From positions 1 through 64,000 of the forward strand of contig NZ_RZNX01000011.1 of NCBI RefSeq assembly GCF_003994465.1: a stretch of 64,000 nt of DNA, in the 5' to 3' direction. The DNA is from Paenibacillus zeisoli (GTDB lineage: Bacteria > Bacillota > Bacilli > Paenibacillales > Paenibacillaceae). The position numbers and the translations under genes were made by a program. Each line of letters opens with the position of its first letter. The stretch's first letter is position 1. The notes beneath the pieces are model-generated. The model was not told the origin of the DNA, did not search any database, and was given only the letters and a program-made list of their open reading frames with translations. Shown one piece after another: positions 43,487-52,108 of the stretch.

Positions 43487-44017
43487 TCATGGGCTGATTT
43501 TGCGGTTAATCTGGTTCTGACCTGGACTTAGGCTGGGATCATTATGCGGCTTGTCGAGCTTGCCTCTGCAGGACCGGTTGACGGCTTTTTGGATCTTCTC
43601 AGGAAGAAGTGCCTTGAACTTGTCAGCCTTATCCTGGCTTAGTTTCCCTGACGCTACACTTTGATCTATTCGGGCCGAGATCGAGGATTTGAGTTTTAGA
43701 GTGTATTCGGCTTCGCTCCAGCCTTTCTTTTCTTTGGCGATCTGAAGCAAGGATTTTCCTTGTTTGAGCTCTGCAATAACCGCTTCATAGGGGATTCCCA
43801 GAAGGGCTGCGGTCTCGCGAACCAAGTGGCCATAGAAGTGGCCATGCTGCTTCCCGTGCCTACCGTCCGCATGACTGATCTCCGTACCTGGCGGACGAAC
43901 TGCATAGGGTTCACTAAGGGCGGATACTTTGCCTGAAAAGGCACCAAATGCGGCTCCTGCCGTGAGGAACACAGCTGCAAGTGCACGGACAAGCCGGAAC
44001 AATCTTTGTTGCTGCAT
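43487..44017 (-). CDS. secreted protein of unknown function with a His-rich N-terminal region
   Basis: 176 residues. A signal peptide is visible (LVRALAAVFLTAGAAFGAFS, cleavage after about residue 33 at KVSALSE). The next 20 residues are His-rich (HADGRHGKQHGHFYGHL), possibly metal-binding. The mature part has a repeated helical pattern: TAALLGIPYEAVIAELKQGKSLLQIAKEKK and GKLSQDKADKFKALLPEK. I do not recognise a catalytic motif; similar repeats occur in secreted Bacillales proteins. RBS AAAAGGTGGAAGA precedes ATG 44017. It is convergent with gluconokinase. Confidence 0.78.
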   Translation of the reverse strand: MQQQRLFRLVRALAAVFLTAGAAFGAFSGKVSALSEPYAVRPPGTEISHADGRHGKQHGHFYGHLVRETAALLGIPYEAVIAELKQGKSLLQIAKEKKGWSEAEYTLKLKSSISARIDQSVASGKLSQDKADKFKALLPEKIQKAVNRSCRGKLDKPHNDPSLSPGQNQINRKISP

Positions 44018-44178
44018 AGATCTTCCACCTTTTCATGTTGAGTATGGGGAGCTGTTACAAGTGGGACATTACTAAGTGTGGACCAAAATACATAGTTCAT
44101 AAACCAGGCAAGCTTAATATCAGATAAATTTTTGGGGTAATGATTGGTTAAGGCGTATATAGAACAGGAGGGATAGCC

Positions 44179-45204
44179 TTGACGTTTGGAGCAAGAATGC
44201 TAAAGACCGGGATTGCGGTAACTTTGGCTTTATATTTAAGTGTGTGGCTGAATCTGGCTTCACCCGTTATTGCTGCAGTAGCCGCTATTTTTGCCATGCA
44301 GCCCTCCATTTACCGGTCCTGGAGATATTTAATTGATCAGATTCAGACCAATACACTCGGAGCTATTCTGGCGCTTCTGGCCGGCAGCGTATTCTCTAAA
44401 GAGCCGATTGCTGTTGGGCTGGTATGTATTCTCGTTATTATGATCTGTCTTAAGTTAAATATGGGGGATACGATTGGAATTACGCTGGTCACTGTAGTTG
44501 CCGTCATGGAGGCATCGGGGCAATGGCAGTTCGCGCTTAACCGATTTTTGCTCAGTCTAATCGGGATTGTATCTGCCTTCGTAATCAATATGGCTGTATT
44601 TCCGCCTAAGCCTCGTGTGCAGTTCGTCAGTCAGATCAGGCAGACCTTTAATCAGTTATCTCTGCTGCTAAGAACCGTGATCTCTGATGAGATCAAAGAA
44701 GCGGTGTTCCGTAAAGAAAAACGTGAGCTCGAAGACTCTATTAACTCATTGACGGATAAATTCAAGCTCATGGAAGAAGACTTGAAGAAGCTGAAAACTC
44801 CTAAATTCAGTGACAGCCGAAAGCTTGTCGTGTATAAGCAAATGCTGAACACCCTGCGTAAAGGGTACGAGGTTCTGGATGCGGTTGAGCAGCATTACTT
44901 TCAGGCTGTGCGGCCAGAGTCGATCAATCAGGAATTTGATGCCCATCTCGAAAGGTTAATCCGGTTCCACGAACATATCCTGCTGAAGTTCGATGATAAG
45001 CTCAAGCCGAATTTCTTGGAGGCAGAGCTGCTTGAACAGGATAATGATGACTTTCTCAGAAGGATGCTGGACCACTATGCGGAGAAAAGAGTCGGGGTGC
45101 TCAGGTTGTCCATTGTCTCGGCAGAGATGTATGACTATGGTCATCAGCTAGAGCGGCTTAACCGTCTGTCGGACCATACTACGGTAAAGCCTGATGAGAG
45201 CTGA
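44179..45204 (+). CDS. aromatic acid exporter-like membrane protein (DUF939/YqjA type)
   Basis: 341 residues from TTG 44179, which has AGGAGGG upstream. The N-terminal half has about five or six membrane helices (residues 8-140; AVAAIFAMQPSIYRSWRYLIDQIQTNTLGAILALLAGSVF is the conserved block). The C-terminal half (150-341) is a cytoplasmic helical domain, Lys/Glu-rich. It is similar to B. subtilis YqjA and plant-like aromatic acid exporters, but transport has not been shown for this branch. It is followed by a strong terminator. Confidence 0.85.
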   Translation: MTFGARMLKTGIAVTLALYLSVWLNLASPVIAAVAAIFAMQPSIYRSWRYLIDQIQTNTLGAILALLAGSVFSKEPIAVGLVCILVIMICLKLNMGDTIGITLVTVVAVMEASGQWQFALNRFLLSLIGIVSAFVINMAVFPPKPRVQFVSQIRQTFNQLSLLLRTVISDEIKEAVFRKEKRELEDSINSLTDKFKLMEEDLKKLKTPKFSDSRKLVVYKQMLNTLRKGYEVLDAVEQHYFQAVRPESINQEFDAHLERLIRFHEHILLKFDDKLKPNFLEAELLEQDNDDFLRRMLDHYAEKRVGVLRLSIVSAEMYDYGHQLERLNRLSDHTTVKPDES

Positions 45205-45226
45205 ATGGCGCAGAAGAACATCAAAA

Positions 45227-45255
45227 AAAGTCCCGCCAACTTGGCGGGACTTTAT
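45227..45255 (+). terminator. terminator after the DUF939 gene
   Basis: AAAGTCCCGCCAA / TTGGCGGGACTTT stem and a short T run. Confidence 0.9.
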
Positions 45256-45283
45256 TATACGAGGTAATGACCCTGAGATGTCA

Positions 45284-45312
45284 TTGATTTGCATAAGCAA
45301 TACTGCTACAAT
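45284..45312 (+). promoter_or_regulatory. predicted sigma-A promoter of helD
   Basis: TTGATT (45284-45289) and TACAAT (45307-45312) are 17 nt apart, about 115 nt before the TTG start of the helD-like gene. The leader shows no recognised riboswitch. Confidence 0.55.
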
Positions 45313-45427
45313 AAAACTTAGACCTTAAACATGAATATACAAACGAATTAACCCTGTGTCAATTTTATCACATTTGATCAGGGATGTCAATAGGTGCGAA
45401 AGACAATGGAAAAGGGGCGAATGAACA

Positions 45428-47773
45428 TTGAGTATAACCGATCAGGACTGGCAGGAAGAACAGACTCGGGTAAGTGACGTTACTCATCTCATTGGTGCAC
45501 GTATCAAACGTTTGGAACAGGAAGTGGGCAGCGTACGCGGCGACGTTGTTGAAATGAGGAAGGACTTCTGGGACGAAGTTACGATTAACTTCAGCGAGTC
45601 GGATGACGTAGGTGAGACATCCACAAGCCTGCGCCAGCAGTCTGAAATCCTGTCCGACCGGGAGCGAAGCCATCTCCATGCCTATGCGGCCTTGGGGAAA
45701 ATGAAGCGTCTGTTTCAGTCCCCCTATTTCGGACGGATCGATTTTGCAGAGGAAGGTGAGCAGCCTGAAGCCATCTATCTAGGAATCGCCTCTCTCCTTG
45801 ATGAGAAGGATGAGCAGTTCCTGGTGTATGACTGGCGTGCACCGATTTCGAACTTGTATTATGACAGCACCCCAGGCCCGGCGTCATATCAGACACCTTC
45901 GGGAAAGATCGACGGGACGATTGAGCTCAAGCGGCAGTATGTCATTCGTGATGGCGAGATCAAATTCATGTTCGATACCGGCGTCACCATAGGGGATGAA
46001 CTGCTGCAGCAGGTGCTCAGCCGCTCGTCCGATGCGCAAATGAAGAGCATTGTGGCTACGATCCAGAAAGAACAGAACCGGATTATCCGCAATGACCGAA
46101 GCCGGATGCTGATTGTTCAGGGTGCCGCAGGCAGTGGAAAGACTTCGGCAGCCTTACAGCGCGTTGCCTATTTGCTCTATAAATACAGGGAGCACCTCAA
46201 GGCAGAGCAGGTGATTCTGTTCTCCCCGAATCCGATGTTCAACAGCTATGTATCGACGGTTCTTCCGGAGCTTGGAGAAGAGAATATGCGCCAGACTACT
46301 TTTCAGGAATATCTTGAACACCGGATTGGCCGGGAATTTCAGCTCGAGGATCCTTTTGAACAGCTGGAATATGTACTTTCAAGGTACGATGAAGAGGGGT
46401 ATGAGGCTAGGATAGAAGGCATTCGGTACAAATCTTCCCATCAATTTTACAAAGCGATTAATAACTATAAAGACAAGCTGGAACAAGGCATGATGCGTTT
46501 CAAGCCGTTAAGGTTCCAGGGGCAGGAGATCGTGGCAGCCTCGGCTATTCACGACCGTTTTTATGCCTTTGACAGGTCGGTAAGACTGGCCAACCGGTGT
46601 GAGTTGTTGAAAGAATGGCTGCTGAAGGAGCTCGCTGCCTTTGCCAAGAATGAACTGGATAAACCTTGGGTTGAAGAACAGATTCAGCTGCTGGAGAGCG
46701 AGGAATATCAAAGGGCTTTTCAGCGGATGCGCCGTAAAAACCGCCGTAAGGGTGAATCCTTTAACGACTATGAGGACGAGAAGACGATTCTGGCCAAAAT
46801 GGTGGTCAGCAGCAGACTCAAACCACTTCGGAAGTGGGTTAAGGCGCTGCGCTTCATCGATAACAAAAAGCTGTATGCCCAGCTGTTTGAAGAGCCAAAG
46901 CTTATGCTGGACCTGAATGAGGAAGCTCTTCCTGAACATTGGTCCGAGATCAGCAGCTTTACCTTGAATCAGCTTAAGAAGAACGAGCTTGCATACGAGG
47001 ACGCGACTCCTATGCTGTATCTTAAAGAGCTTATTCTGGGGTTTCATTCAAATACCTCAATCCGGCATGTCTTTATTGATGAAGCTCAGGATTACTCGCC
47101 ATTCCAGCTGTTCTTCCTTAAACGGCTGTTCCCCAGAGCCAGAATGACGGCACTCGGAGACCTCAATCAGGCGATTTATGCCCATGCCTCGGTTCTTCAG
47201 CAGTCTTCAGTGCTGGCAGATCTCTACGGTGAAGAGGAGAGCGAGCAGATAGTGCTGACACGGAGCTACAGATCGACGAAGCAAATTGTTGAATTTACCA
47301 AAGGAATGATCCCGGGGGGAGAAAGAATTCAAGCCTTTAACCGGAGCGGGGAGCTGCCGGAAGTTCATAAGGTGGCTGATAAGGCTGAGCTGCATTCCAG
47401 TCTGTTCAAGGATGTTGAGTCTCTTCGTGCCCAAGGCTATGAGACCATAGCTGTAATTTGTAAGACAGCAGCTGAAAGCCTCGCTGCATTTAATGTTCTG
47501 CAAGTAGTCCCTTCTGTAAAGCTGATCAAGAAGACGACCTTGAATTTTGAACGGGGGATTCATGTTATTCCCGCATATCTGGCCAAAGGTGTAGAGTTTG
47601 ACGCGGTTCTGATCTATGACGGATCTGAAGCGTCCTATGCCCGTGAGACGGAGCGCAAGCTGTTCTATACAGCATGCACCCGGGCCATGCACCTGCTTCA
47701 TATTTATTCGGTGGGTGAAGTAAGTCCCTTCATTACTCGGGCCCAGTCGGACACCTATCTGAGATTTGCCTGA
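45428..47773 (+). CDS. helD: HelD-like RNA polymerase recycling helicase
   Basis: 781 residues, close to the usual Firmicute HelD length. The N-terminal coiled-coil region (about 1-110) contains the segment HelD inserts into RNA polymerase. Walker A is IVQGAAGSGKTS near residue 235, motif II is VFIDEAQDYSPFQ near 545-555, and motif VI-like YTACTRAM is near 760. It is a UvrD-like ATPase that frees stalled RNA polymerase from DNA. The TTG start at 45428 has AAAAGGGG about ten bases upstream. Rifampicin-resistance HelR paralogues look similar, so antibiotic tolerance is possible. Confidence 0.9.
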   Translation: MSITDQDWQEEQTRVSDVTHLIGARIKRLEQEVGSVRGDVVEMRKDFWDEVTINFSESDDVGETSTSLRQQSEILSDRERSHLHAYAALGKMKRLFQSPYFGRIDFAEEGEQPEAIYLGIASLLDEKDEQFLVYDWRAPISNLYYDSTPGPASYQTPSGKIDGTIELKRQYVIRDGEIKFMFDTGVTIGDELLQQVLSRSSDAQMKSIVATIQKEQNRIIRNDRSRMLIVQGAAGSGKTSAALQRVAYLLYKYREHLKAEQVILFSPNPMFNSYVSTVLPELGEENMRQTTFQEYLEHRIGREFQLEDPFEQLEYVLSRYDEEGYEARIEGIRYKSSHQFYKAINNYKDKLEQGMMRFKPLRFQGQEIVAASAIHDRFYAFDRSVRLANRCELLKEWLLKELAAFAKNELDKPWVEEQIQLLESEEYQRAFQRMRRKNRRKGESFNDYEDEKTILAKMVVSSRLKPLRKWVKALRFIDNKKLYAQLFEEPKLMLDLNEEALPEHWSEISSFTLNQLKKNELAYEDATPMLYLKELILGFHSNTSIRHVFIDEAQDYSPFQLFFLKRLFPRARMTALGDLNQAIYAHASVLQQSSVLADLYGEEESEQIVLTRSYRSTKQIVEFTKGMIPGGERIQAFNRSGELPEVHKVADKAELHSSLFKDVESLRAQGYETIAVICKTAAESLAAFNVLQVVPSVKLIKKTTLNFERGIHVIPAYLAKGVEFDAVLIYDGSEASYARETERKLFYTACTRAMHLLHIYSVGEVSPFITRAQSDTYLRFA

Positions 47774-47865
47774 ATTCATGGAGCAAGCGGAATAATCTCA
47801 TCGCTTTTCAACCACAATAAGATGTATTCGGGCCTGCTCGTTATCTGAAAGGTGGTAAGTAAAGC

Positions 47866-49107
47866 ATGGATAGCAAAAAAGGGGATCTTCTTGCGCTTGC
47901 TTCCATTCCGTTAATCATGACCCTCGGAAATTCAATGCTCATTCCGATCCTTCCGGAAATTGCCCGGAAATTAAAGGTTAGCTCTTTCCAAGTTAGTATG
48001 TTGATTACGGTATATGCTATTGTAGCCATTATCCTAATTCCGATCGCCGGCTACTTATCGGACAAATTCGGGAGGAAGATGGTCATCATCCCCAGTCTGA
48101 TTATAACAGGCCTCGGAGGTGCATTATGTGGAGTCGCGCCATGGTTCGGGCAAGGAATCTCTGTATACTGGATCATTCTGGCGGGAAGATTTCTACAGGG
48201 GATTGGAGCTGCTGGAGCATTCCCGATTGTGATTCCCCTTGTGGGGGACATGTTTGAGAATGAGGAGGATGTCAGCAAGAGTCTGGGACTCATCGAGACC
48301 TCTAACACTTTCGGCAAAGTATTAAGCCCGATTCTGGGCGCCGCACTTGGAGCATGGTTATGGTATCTTCCTTTCCTGACCATTCCGGCACTCTGCTTGA
48401 TTTCGCTGCTGCTGGTTATCTTCCTGGTCAAATCACCTAAGCGAAAAGAGAAGGCGCCTTCACTACGATCTTTCCTTAAAGATGTGAAAGGAGTTCTTAA
48501 AGAGAAGGGCCGCTGGCTCTACGCAATCTTCGCTATCGGGGGGATTTGCATGTTCCTGCTGTTCGGGGTTCTGTTCTATCTGTCTGAGCAGCTTGAGACC
48601 AAGCATCACTTGAAGGGTGTAATGAAAGGGCTGGTGCTGGCGATCCCCCTCGCCGCTCTGTGTCTGGCCTCTTATATTACCGGCAAAAAAATCGGCAAAA
48701 ACAAAGTGCTGATGAAATGGGCAAGTGTAATCGGGATGGTCCTATCCACAGGATCTCTATTCGGGATCAGCATGTTCAATAACGTCTATTTCGTAATTTC
48801 CTGCCTGATCATCTGCGGCGCGGGAGTCGGTATTGTTCTGCCCTGCACGGACACTTTGATCACAGAAGGCATTGAGAAGGAGCAGCGTGGAACGATTACC
48901 TCCTTGTACAGCAGCATGAGATTCATTGGCGTCTCCTTAGGGCCGCCCATCGTGTCCCTGCTTATCCAGACGACACATATGACGATGTTCATCGTTATCG
49001 CGGTTGTGTCCCTCGCGGCGGTCATTCTTATCCTCCTGGCGATCAGGCCATCTGCAGAGCCAGAAGACGACCCTCCGTTAAGGAGACATGCCATTCACCA
49101 GCCCTGA
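47866..49107 (+). CDS. MFS transporter
   Basis: 413 residues with 12 predicted helices. Helix 1 has MTLGNSMLIPILPEIARKL, motif A is GYLSDKFGRKMVII, and motif C-like SNTFGKVLSPILGAALGAWLWYLPF follows. This is the drug:H+ antiporter type; the substrate cannot be predicted. RBS AAAGGTGG precedes ATG 47866. There is no regulator beside it; helD lies 92 nt upstream with no terminator visible, so partial read-through from helD is possible. Confidence 0.9.
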   Translation: MDSKKGDLLALASIPLIMTLGNSMLIPILPEIARKLKVSSFQVSMLITVYAIVAIILIPIAGYLSDKFGRKMVIIPSLIITGLGGALCGVAPWFGQGISVYWIILAGRFLQGIGAAGAFPIVIPLVGDMFENEEDVSKSLGLIETSNTFGKVLSPILGAALGAWLWYLPFLTIPALCLISLLLVIFLVKSPKRKEKAPSLRSFLKDVKGVLKEKGRWLYAIFAIGGICMFLLFGVLFYLSEQLETKHHLKGVMKGLVLAIPLAALCLASYITGKKIGKNKVLMKWASVIGMVLSTGSLFGISMFNNVYFVISCLIICGAGVGIVLPCTDTLITEGIEKEQRGTITSLYSSMRFIGVSLGPPIVSLLIQTTHMTMFIVIAVVSLAAVILILLAIRPSAEPEDDPPLRRHAIHQP

Positions 49108-49133
49108 AACCGGCATACGAATTAATGTTCAAC

Positions 49134-49162
49134 AAGAAGCCTGCGAACTGCGGGCTTCTTTT
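49134..49162 (+). terminator. terminator after the MFS gene
   Basis: AGAAGCCTGC / GCGGGCTTCT stem (one G-U) followed by TTTGCTT. Confidence 0.78.
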
Positions 49163-49241
49163 GCTTCATGAAAGGGGTGCCAAGGTCCGCGCACATTTGG
49201 TATGATAGAGGCAAGCCAATACATACCGGGAGGAACAGCGC

Positions 49242-49922
49242 ATGAATGGAAAGCAAGCAGCAGGCTATCTAGCTGCTGAATGGGTTAAAGACGGGATGAC
49301 TGTGGGGCTTGGAACCGGGTCTACAGCTTATTTTACAATTGAAAAGTTAGGGGAAAGAGTAGCCGAGGGGCTTAAGATCACAGCGATTGCTACCTCGGAG
49401 GCCTCAGAGGAGCTTGCCCTGAAATATAACATTCCTTTGCTCAAGGCATCCGAAGTGGATAAGCTTGATATTGCGATTGATGGCGCTGACGAGCTTGATT
49501 CGCAGCTAAATCTGATCAAAGGTGGGGGGGCGGCCCTACTTCGTGAGAAGCTGGTAGCACTCCATAGTGACCAATTCATCGTAGTGGCAGATGGCAGTAA
49601 GGTCGTTGACCAGCTGGGTGCATTCAAGCTGCCGATTGAAGTTGTGCCTTTCTGTTATGAATGGACACTGCACACGCTCCGGGAGAGCTATCCTGTTCCT
49701 TTTGAGGTTCGGATGAAGGGCCAGGACATTGTGGTGACGGATAATGGAAATTACATTATCGACGCGTCATTCGGGCGGATCGAGTCTCCTCAGCAGCTTG
49801 CCGATGAATTGAAGATGATTACAGGGGTTGTGGACCACGGTCTGTTTATTGGGATTGCAGCCAAAGCGGTAGTTGGTTATGAGGATGGACGTACTGAGAT
49901 TATTGAAGGTAACCTAAAATAA
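49242..49922 (+). CDS. rpiA: ribose-5-phosphate isomerase A
   Basis: 226 residues. The conserved segments are GLGTGSTAYFTIEKL (phosphate loop), DIAIDGADELD (catalytic Asp), LIKGGGAALLREKLVA (catalytic Glu region) and the C-terminal GVVDHGLFIGIA. It interconverts ribose-5-phosphate and ribulose-5-phosphate in the non-oxidative pentose phosphate pathway. RBS GGGAGG precedes ATG 49242. It is monocistronic with its own terminator. Confidence 0.96.
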   Translation: MNGKQAAGYLAAEWVKDGMTVGLGTGSTAYFTIEKLGERVAEGLKITAIATSEASEELALKYNIPLLKASEVDKLDIAIDGADELDSQLNLIKGGGAALLREKLVALHSDQFIVVADGSKVVDQLGAFKLPIEVVPFCYEWTLHTLRESYPVPFEVRMKGQDIVVTDNGNYIIDASFGRIESPQQLADELKMITGVVDHGLFIGIAAKAVVGYEDGRTEIIEGNLK

Positions 49923-49932
49923 GTTCAATGAC

Positions 49933-49963
49933 AGAACAACCCCGAGGGGGTTGTTCTTTTTTA
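49933..49963 (+). terminator. terminator after rpiA
   Basis: AGAACAACCCC / GGGGTTGTTCT stem followed by five T. Confidence 0.9.
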
Positions 49964-50130
49964 GTAGGAAAGTTTACCCCTAAAACCTACTGGAGGAATA
50001 GGAAAAGTATGATATTATACTATGGAAGTTACAAAAAAACAAGAGTAAAAAATGGAAAACTATTGCAAATGGGTTTTAAATATAGTATTTTGAAATAGGG
50101 AATTAATTCACATGAGAGGAGGTGTGAAGA

Positions 50131-50349
50131 ATGGATAAAATGTGCATGCAAATGATGATGAACATGTGTATGGAAGATATGATGTCTAAGATGAACAGCA
50201 TGAAGATGATGATGGAATGCTGCTCAAATATGAACATGATGGACATGGGCATGGATATGGACATGATGATGAAGAAAATGCAAGACTGCGATGAAATGAT
50301 GACTATGATGATGAAGATGATGCGTGAAATGAAACAAACATCCGTGTAA
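50131..50349 (+). CDS. extremely Met-rich small protein
   Basis: 72 residues, of which 33 are Met (46%) and five are Cys (5, 13, 30, 31, 53). Most of the rest are Asp, Glu, Lys and Asn. It contains MDMGMDMDMMMKKM and MMTMMMKMM blocks; there is no signal peptide or long aliphatic helix. Clustered Met and Cys thioethers and thiols would bind Cu(I), Ag(I) or similar soft metals, or scavenge oxidants. RBS GAGGAGGTG is very strong and points to high expression. No family is recognised, and no copper regulator or pump lies beside it. The strong RBS and one consistent frame argue that it is a real gene, not low-complexity noise. Confidence 0.82.
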   Translation: MDKMCMQMMMNMCMEDMMSKMNSMKMMMECCSNMNMMDMGMDMDMMMKKMQDCDEMMTMMMKMMREMKQTSV

Positions 50350-50508
50350 CTTGGACAAGAGCTTGCATTTCAGAATGAAGCTTGTTGGTATCATAGGTTA
50401 ATGAATCATGCAATTCAATATCTCTAATGTTCACGGCAATCCCTAAATTGCCATGATCCATTTCATCGAGGCTGAGCAGTCGACTGCATGCCTCTTTTTT
50501 GATTTGTT

Positions 50509-50853
50509 TTATATTTTGTCCGTATGAGTTTTAAGTTGTTGTGAGATTGTGATGCGCTCCAGCTTCAGTGTCCACATCTGTTCAAGCAGTATTTGCTTAT
50601 GCGCTTCATCCTCACTTTGGCGGATCTGGACAAAGAGATCCATCATTCGGGCGTTTACCTGATCGAACTGCCTCCATAACTGCTCTTCCAAATCCTTTCG
50701 CAACTCTTCCTCACCTGTGTTGTACAGGGTCTCCAATGTCTGCAAAATATCAGCACTCCACTCCAGATCACCTATTAGCTTCGCATAATTTAATAGATCC
50801 AGATAGTCATCAATTTGCTGGGAGAGCTTGAATGTCATAGCTTGAATCATCAT
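50509..50853 (-). CDS. hypothetical coiled-coil protein
   Basis: 114 residues from ATG 50853, about six bases after GAAGGTG; upstream ATGs lie at or before the predicted transcription start. It is helical throughout (FKLSQQIDDYLDLLNYAKLIGDLEWSADILQTL, later RKDLEEQLWRQFDQVNARMMDLFVQIRQ), acidic, and without Cys, membrane helix or catalytic motif. I do not recognise a family. It is convergent with the Met-rich gene 160 nt away and divergent from a GNAT gene. Its promoter carries a perfect 17-bp palindrome. Confidence 0.75.
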   Translation of the reverse strand: MMIQAMTFKLSQQIDDYLDLLNYAKLIGDLEWSADILQTLETLYNTGEEELRKDLEEQLWRQFDQVNARMMDLFVQIRQSEDEAHKQILLEQMWTLKLERITISQQLKTHTDKI

Positions 50854-50879
50854 GACCATCACCTTCAATTTCATATATA

Positions 50880-50913
50880 CCAAGTATTATACTTGGAATT
50901 TAGTGAATTGCAA
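50880..50913 (-). promoter_or_regulatory. promoter with palindrome over the -10 box
   Basis: On the minus strand TTGCAA (50908-50913) and TATAAT (50886-50891) are 16 nt apart. The perfect palindrome CCAAGTATTATACTTGG (50880-50896) covers the -10, so a dimeric repressor could block it. It is not matched to a known consensus. Confidence 0.55.
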
Positions 50914-50965
50914 GATGTTTACTTGAAAAACCGGAATTTTGTTGGCGGAATTCATGAGTTTGTTG

Positions 50966-50998
50966 TTACCTTGTAAGTGGAGTAAACTTACAAGGTAA
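50966..50998. promoter_or_regulatory. 13-bp perfect inverted repeat upstream of the GNAT gene
   Basis: TTACCTTGTAAGT (50966-50978) and ACTTACAAGGTAA (50986-50998) are perfect complements with a 7-nt loop, 36 nt before the GNAT start codon. The arms are AT-rich, so a regulator-binding dyad or leader hairpin is more likely than a terminator. Confidence 0.5.
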
Positions 50999-51034
50999 GT
51001 TTTGTTTATTCAATCTTATAAGGGGGCTTATTGC

Positions 51035-51466
51035 GTGTTAGTGAATGTTAAAGATCAGGCGGACAGCTCGGAGATCAGCCAACTGCTTGAATATGCAGTA
51101 TATTCAGATGAGAATGCGCTTGCTGATGCGGTCAAGCGGTATCAAACAGAGAAAGAAATTGAATTGTACGCTCTTGAGCATGAGGGAGAGCTGGTCGGCC
51201 TTATCGGTTATGTGTTAGATGATCAGAATGCTTTGAACATTACTCATCTGGCGATTGTTCCAGAGCATAGGAATCAAGGCTACGGACGAGCTATCGTCCT
51301 GGAAGCTTTATATGAAGCAAAGCCGGAACGCATCATCGCGGAGACGGATGAAGACGCAGTAGATTTTTATCGGAATATCGGATTTGTCGTATTGAGCATC
51401 GGCCGGTTACCGAACGGAATCGAACGGTTTCGTTGTGTGTATGAAACGGAATTACAGGAAGATTAA
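51035..51466 (+). CDS. GNAT family N-acetyltransferase
   Basis: 143 residues from GTG 51035, which has AAGGGGG upstream; an earlier in-frame ATG at 51002 has no RBS. The acetyl-CoA loop is LAIVPEHRNQGYGRAIV (Q/RxxGxG/A motif), with GLIGYVLDD and FYRNIGFVV flanking. It would acetylate an unknown amine; small stand-alone GNATs have varied targets. It is monocistronic with a terminator after it. Confidence 0.88.
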   Translation: MLVNVKDQADSSEISQLLEYAVYSDENALADAVKRYQTEKEIELYALEHEGELVGLIGYVLDDQNALNITHLAIVPEHRNQGYGRAIVLEALYEAKPERIIAETDEDAVDFYRNIGFVVLSIGRLPNGIERFRCVYETELQED

Positions 51467-51493
51467 CCCGATAATCCGGTGTCCGGATTAATT

Positions 51494-51538
51494 AAAACCA
51501 ACGCAGGTGTATAGACTACACTAACGTTGGTTTTTTTG
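51494..51538 (+). terminator. terminator after the GNAT gene
   Basis: AAAACCAACG / CGTTGGTTTT stem with an inner GTGTA/TACAC stem, then a T run. Confidence 0.88.
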
Positions 51539-51661
51539 TGAGCAAAGACATATAAATCATTTTTATGGGTGGCCGTGTTGACTTCCGGAATAGAAAGCGT
51601 TAAAGTTCTATTGTCGAACTATTTCATAGGCGAATTAATTATAGAGAGAGGGGGAGGAGAG

Positions 51662-52108
51662 ATGGAGCAGCAGTCTAAAGAACTAATCAGACGTTATGTC
51701 ACTGCGTCGGCTACCGTGACCAAGCGGCTCAGTAGTGAAATTGCCAAGATCGTTCAAGATGAGATGACCGTGGATCAGTACCAGATAATGTACCATATCA
51801 AGACACAGCAAGAGTGTACGTCTACGGAGCTTGCAGATGCCTTTTGTGTGGGTAAGAGCTCAATTACTGCAATCATTACCCGGCTAGTGGATCGGGGATT
51901 GGTTGAGAGGACGCGGGATGAGGGAGATCGCCGGCTAGTATATCTGTCACTTACAGACCTTGGTCATGAGATTTCAGGTAAGGCTGATGAGAAAGTACAG
52001 GAAGTGGTATCCAGGTATCTCACTCATTTTAATCAGAAAGAAATTGAGTCCTTCATCACTAATTTTGAGAAACTCGCTAGTCTGTTTGAAGAAGGGAGTA
52101 AGGAGTAA
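51662..52108 (+). CDS. MarR family transcriptional regulator
   Basis: 148 residues from ATG 51662, which has GGGGGAGGAGAG upstream; an in-frame start at 51569 lies in the promoter. The winged helix is clear: CTSTELADAFCVGKSSITAIITRLVDRGLVERTRDEGDRRLVYLSLT. It is directly followed by an MMPL-type transporter (stop and ATG adjacent), so it is almost certainly the repressor of this two-gene unit. Its only Cys residues are 31 and near the helix start, so a thiol switch is possible but not shown. Confidence 0.93.
   Translation: MEQQSKELIRRYVTASATVTKRLSSEIAKIVQDEMTVDQYQIMYHIKTQQECTSTELADAFCVGKSSITAIITRLVDRGLVERTRDEGDRRLVYLSLTDLGHEISGKADEKVQEVVSRYLTHFNQKEIESFITNFEKLASLFEEGSKE

Noticed and set aside
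46508-47047. 179-residue minus-strand ORF inside helD
   Set aside because: Antisense shadow; helD motifs are intact on the other strand.
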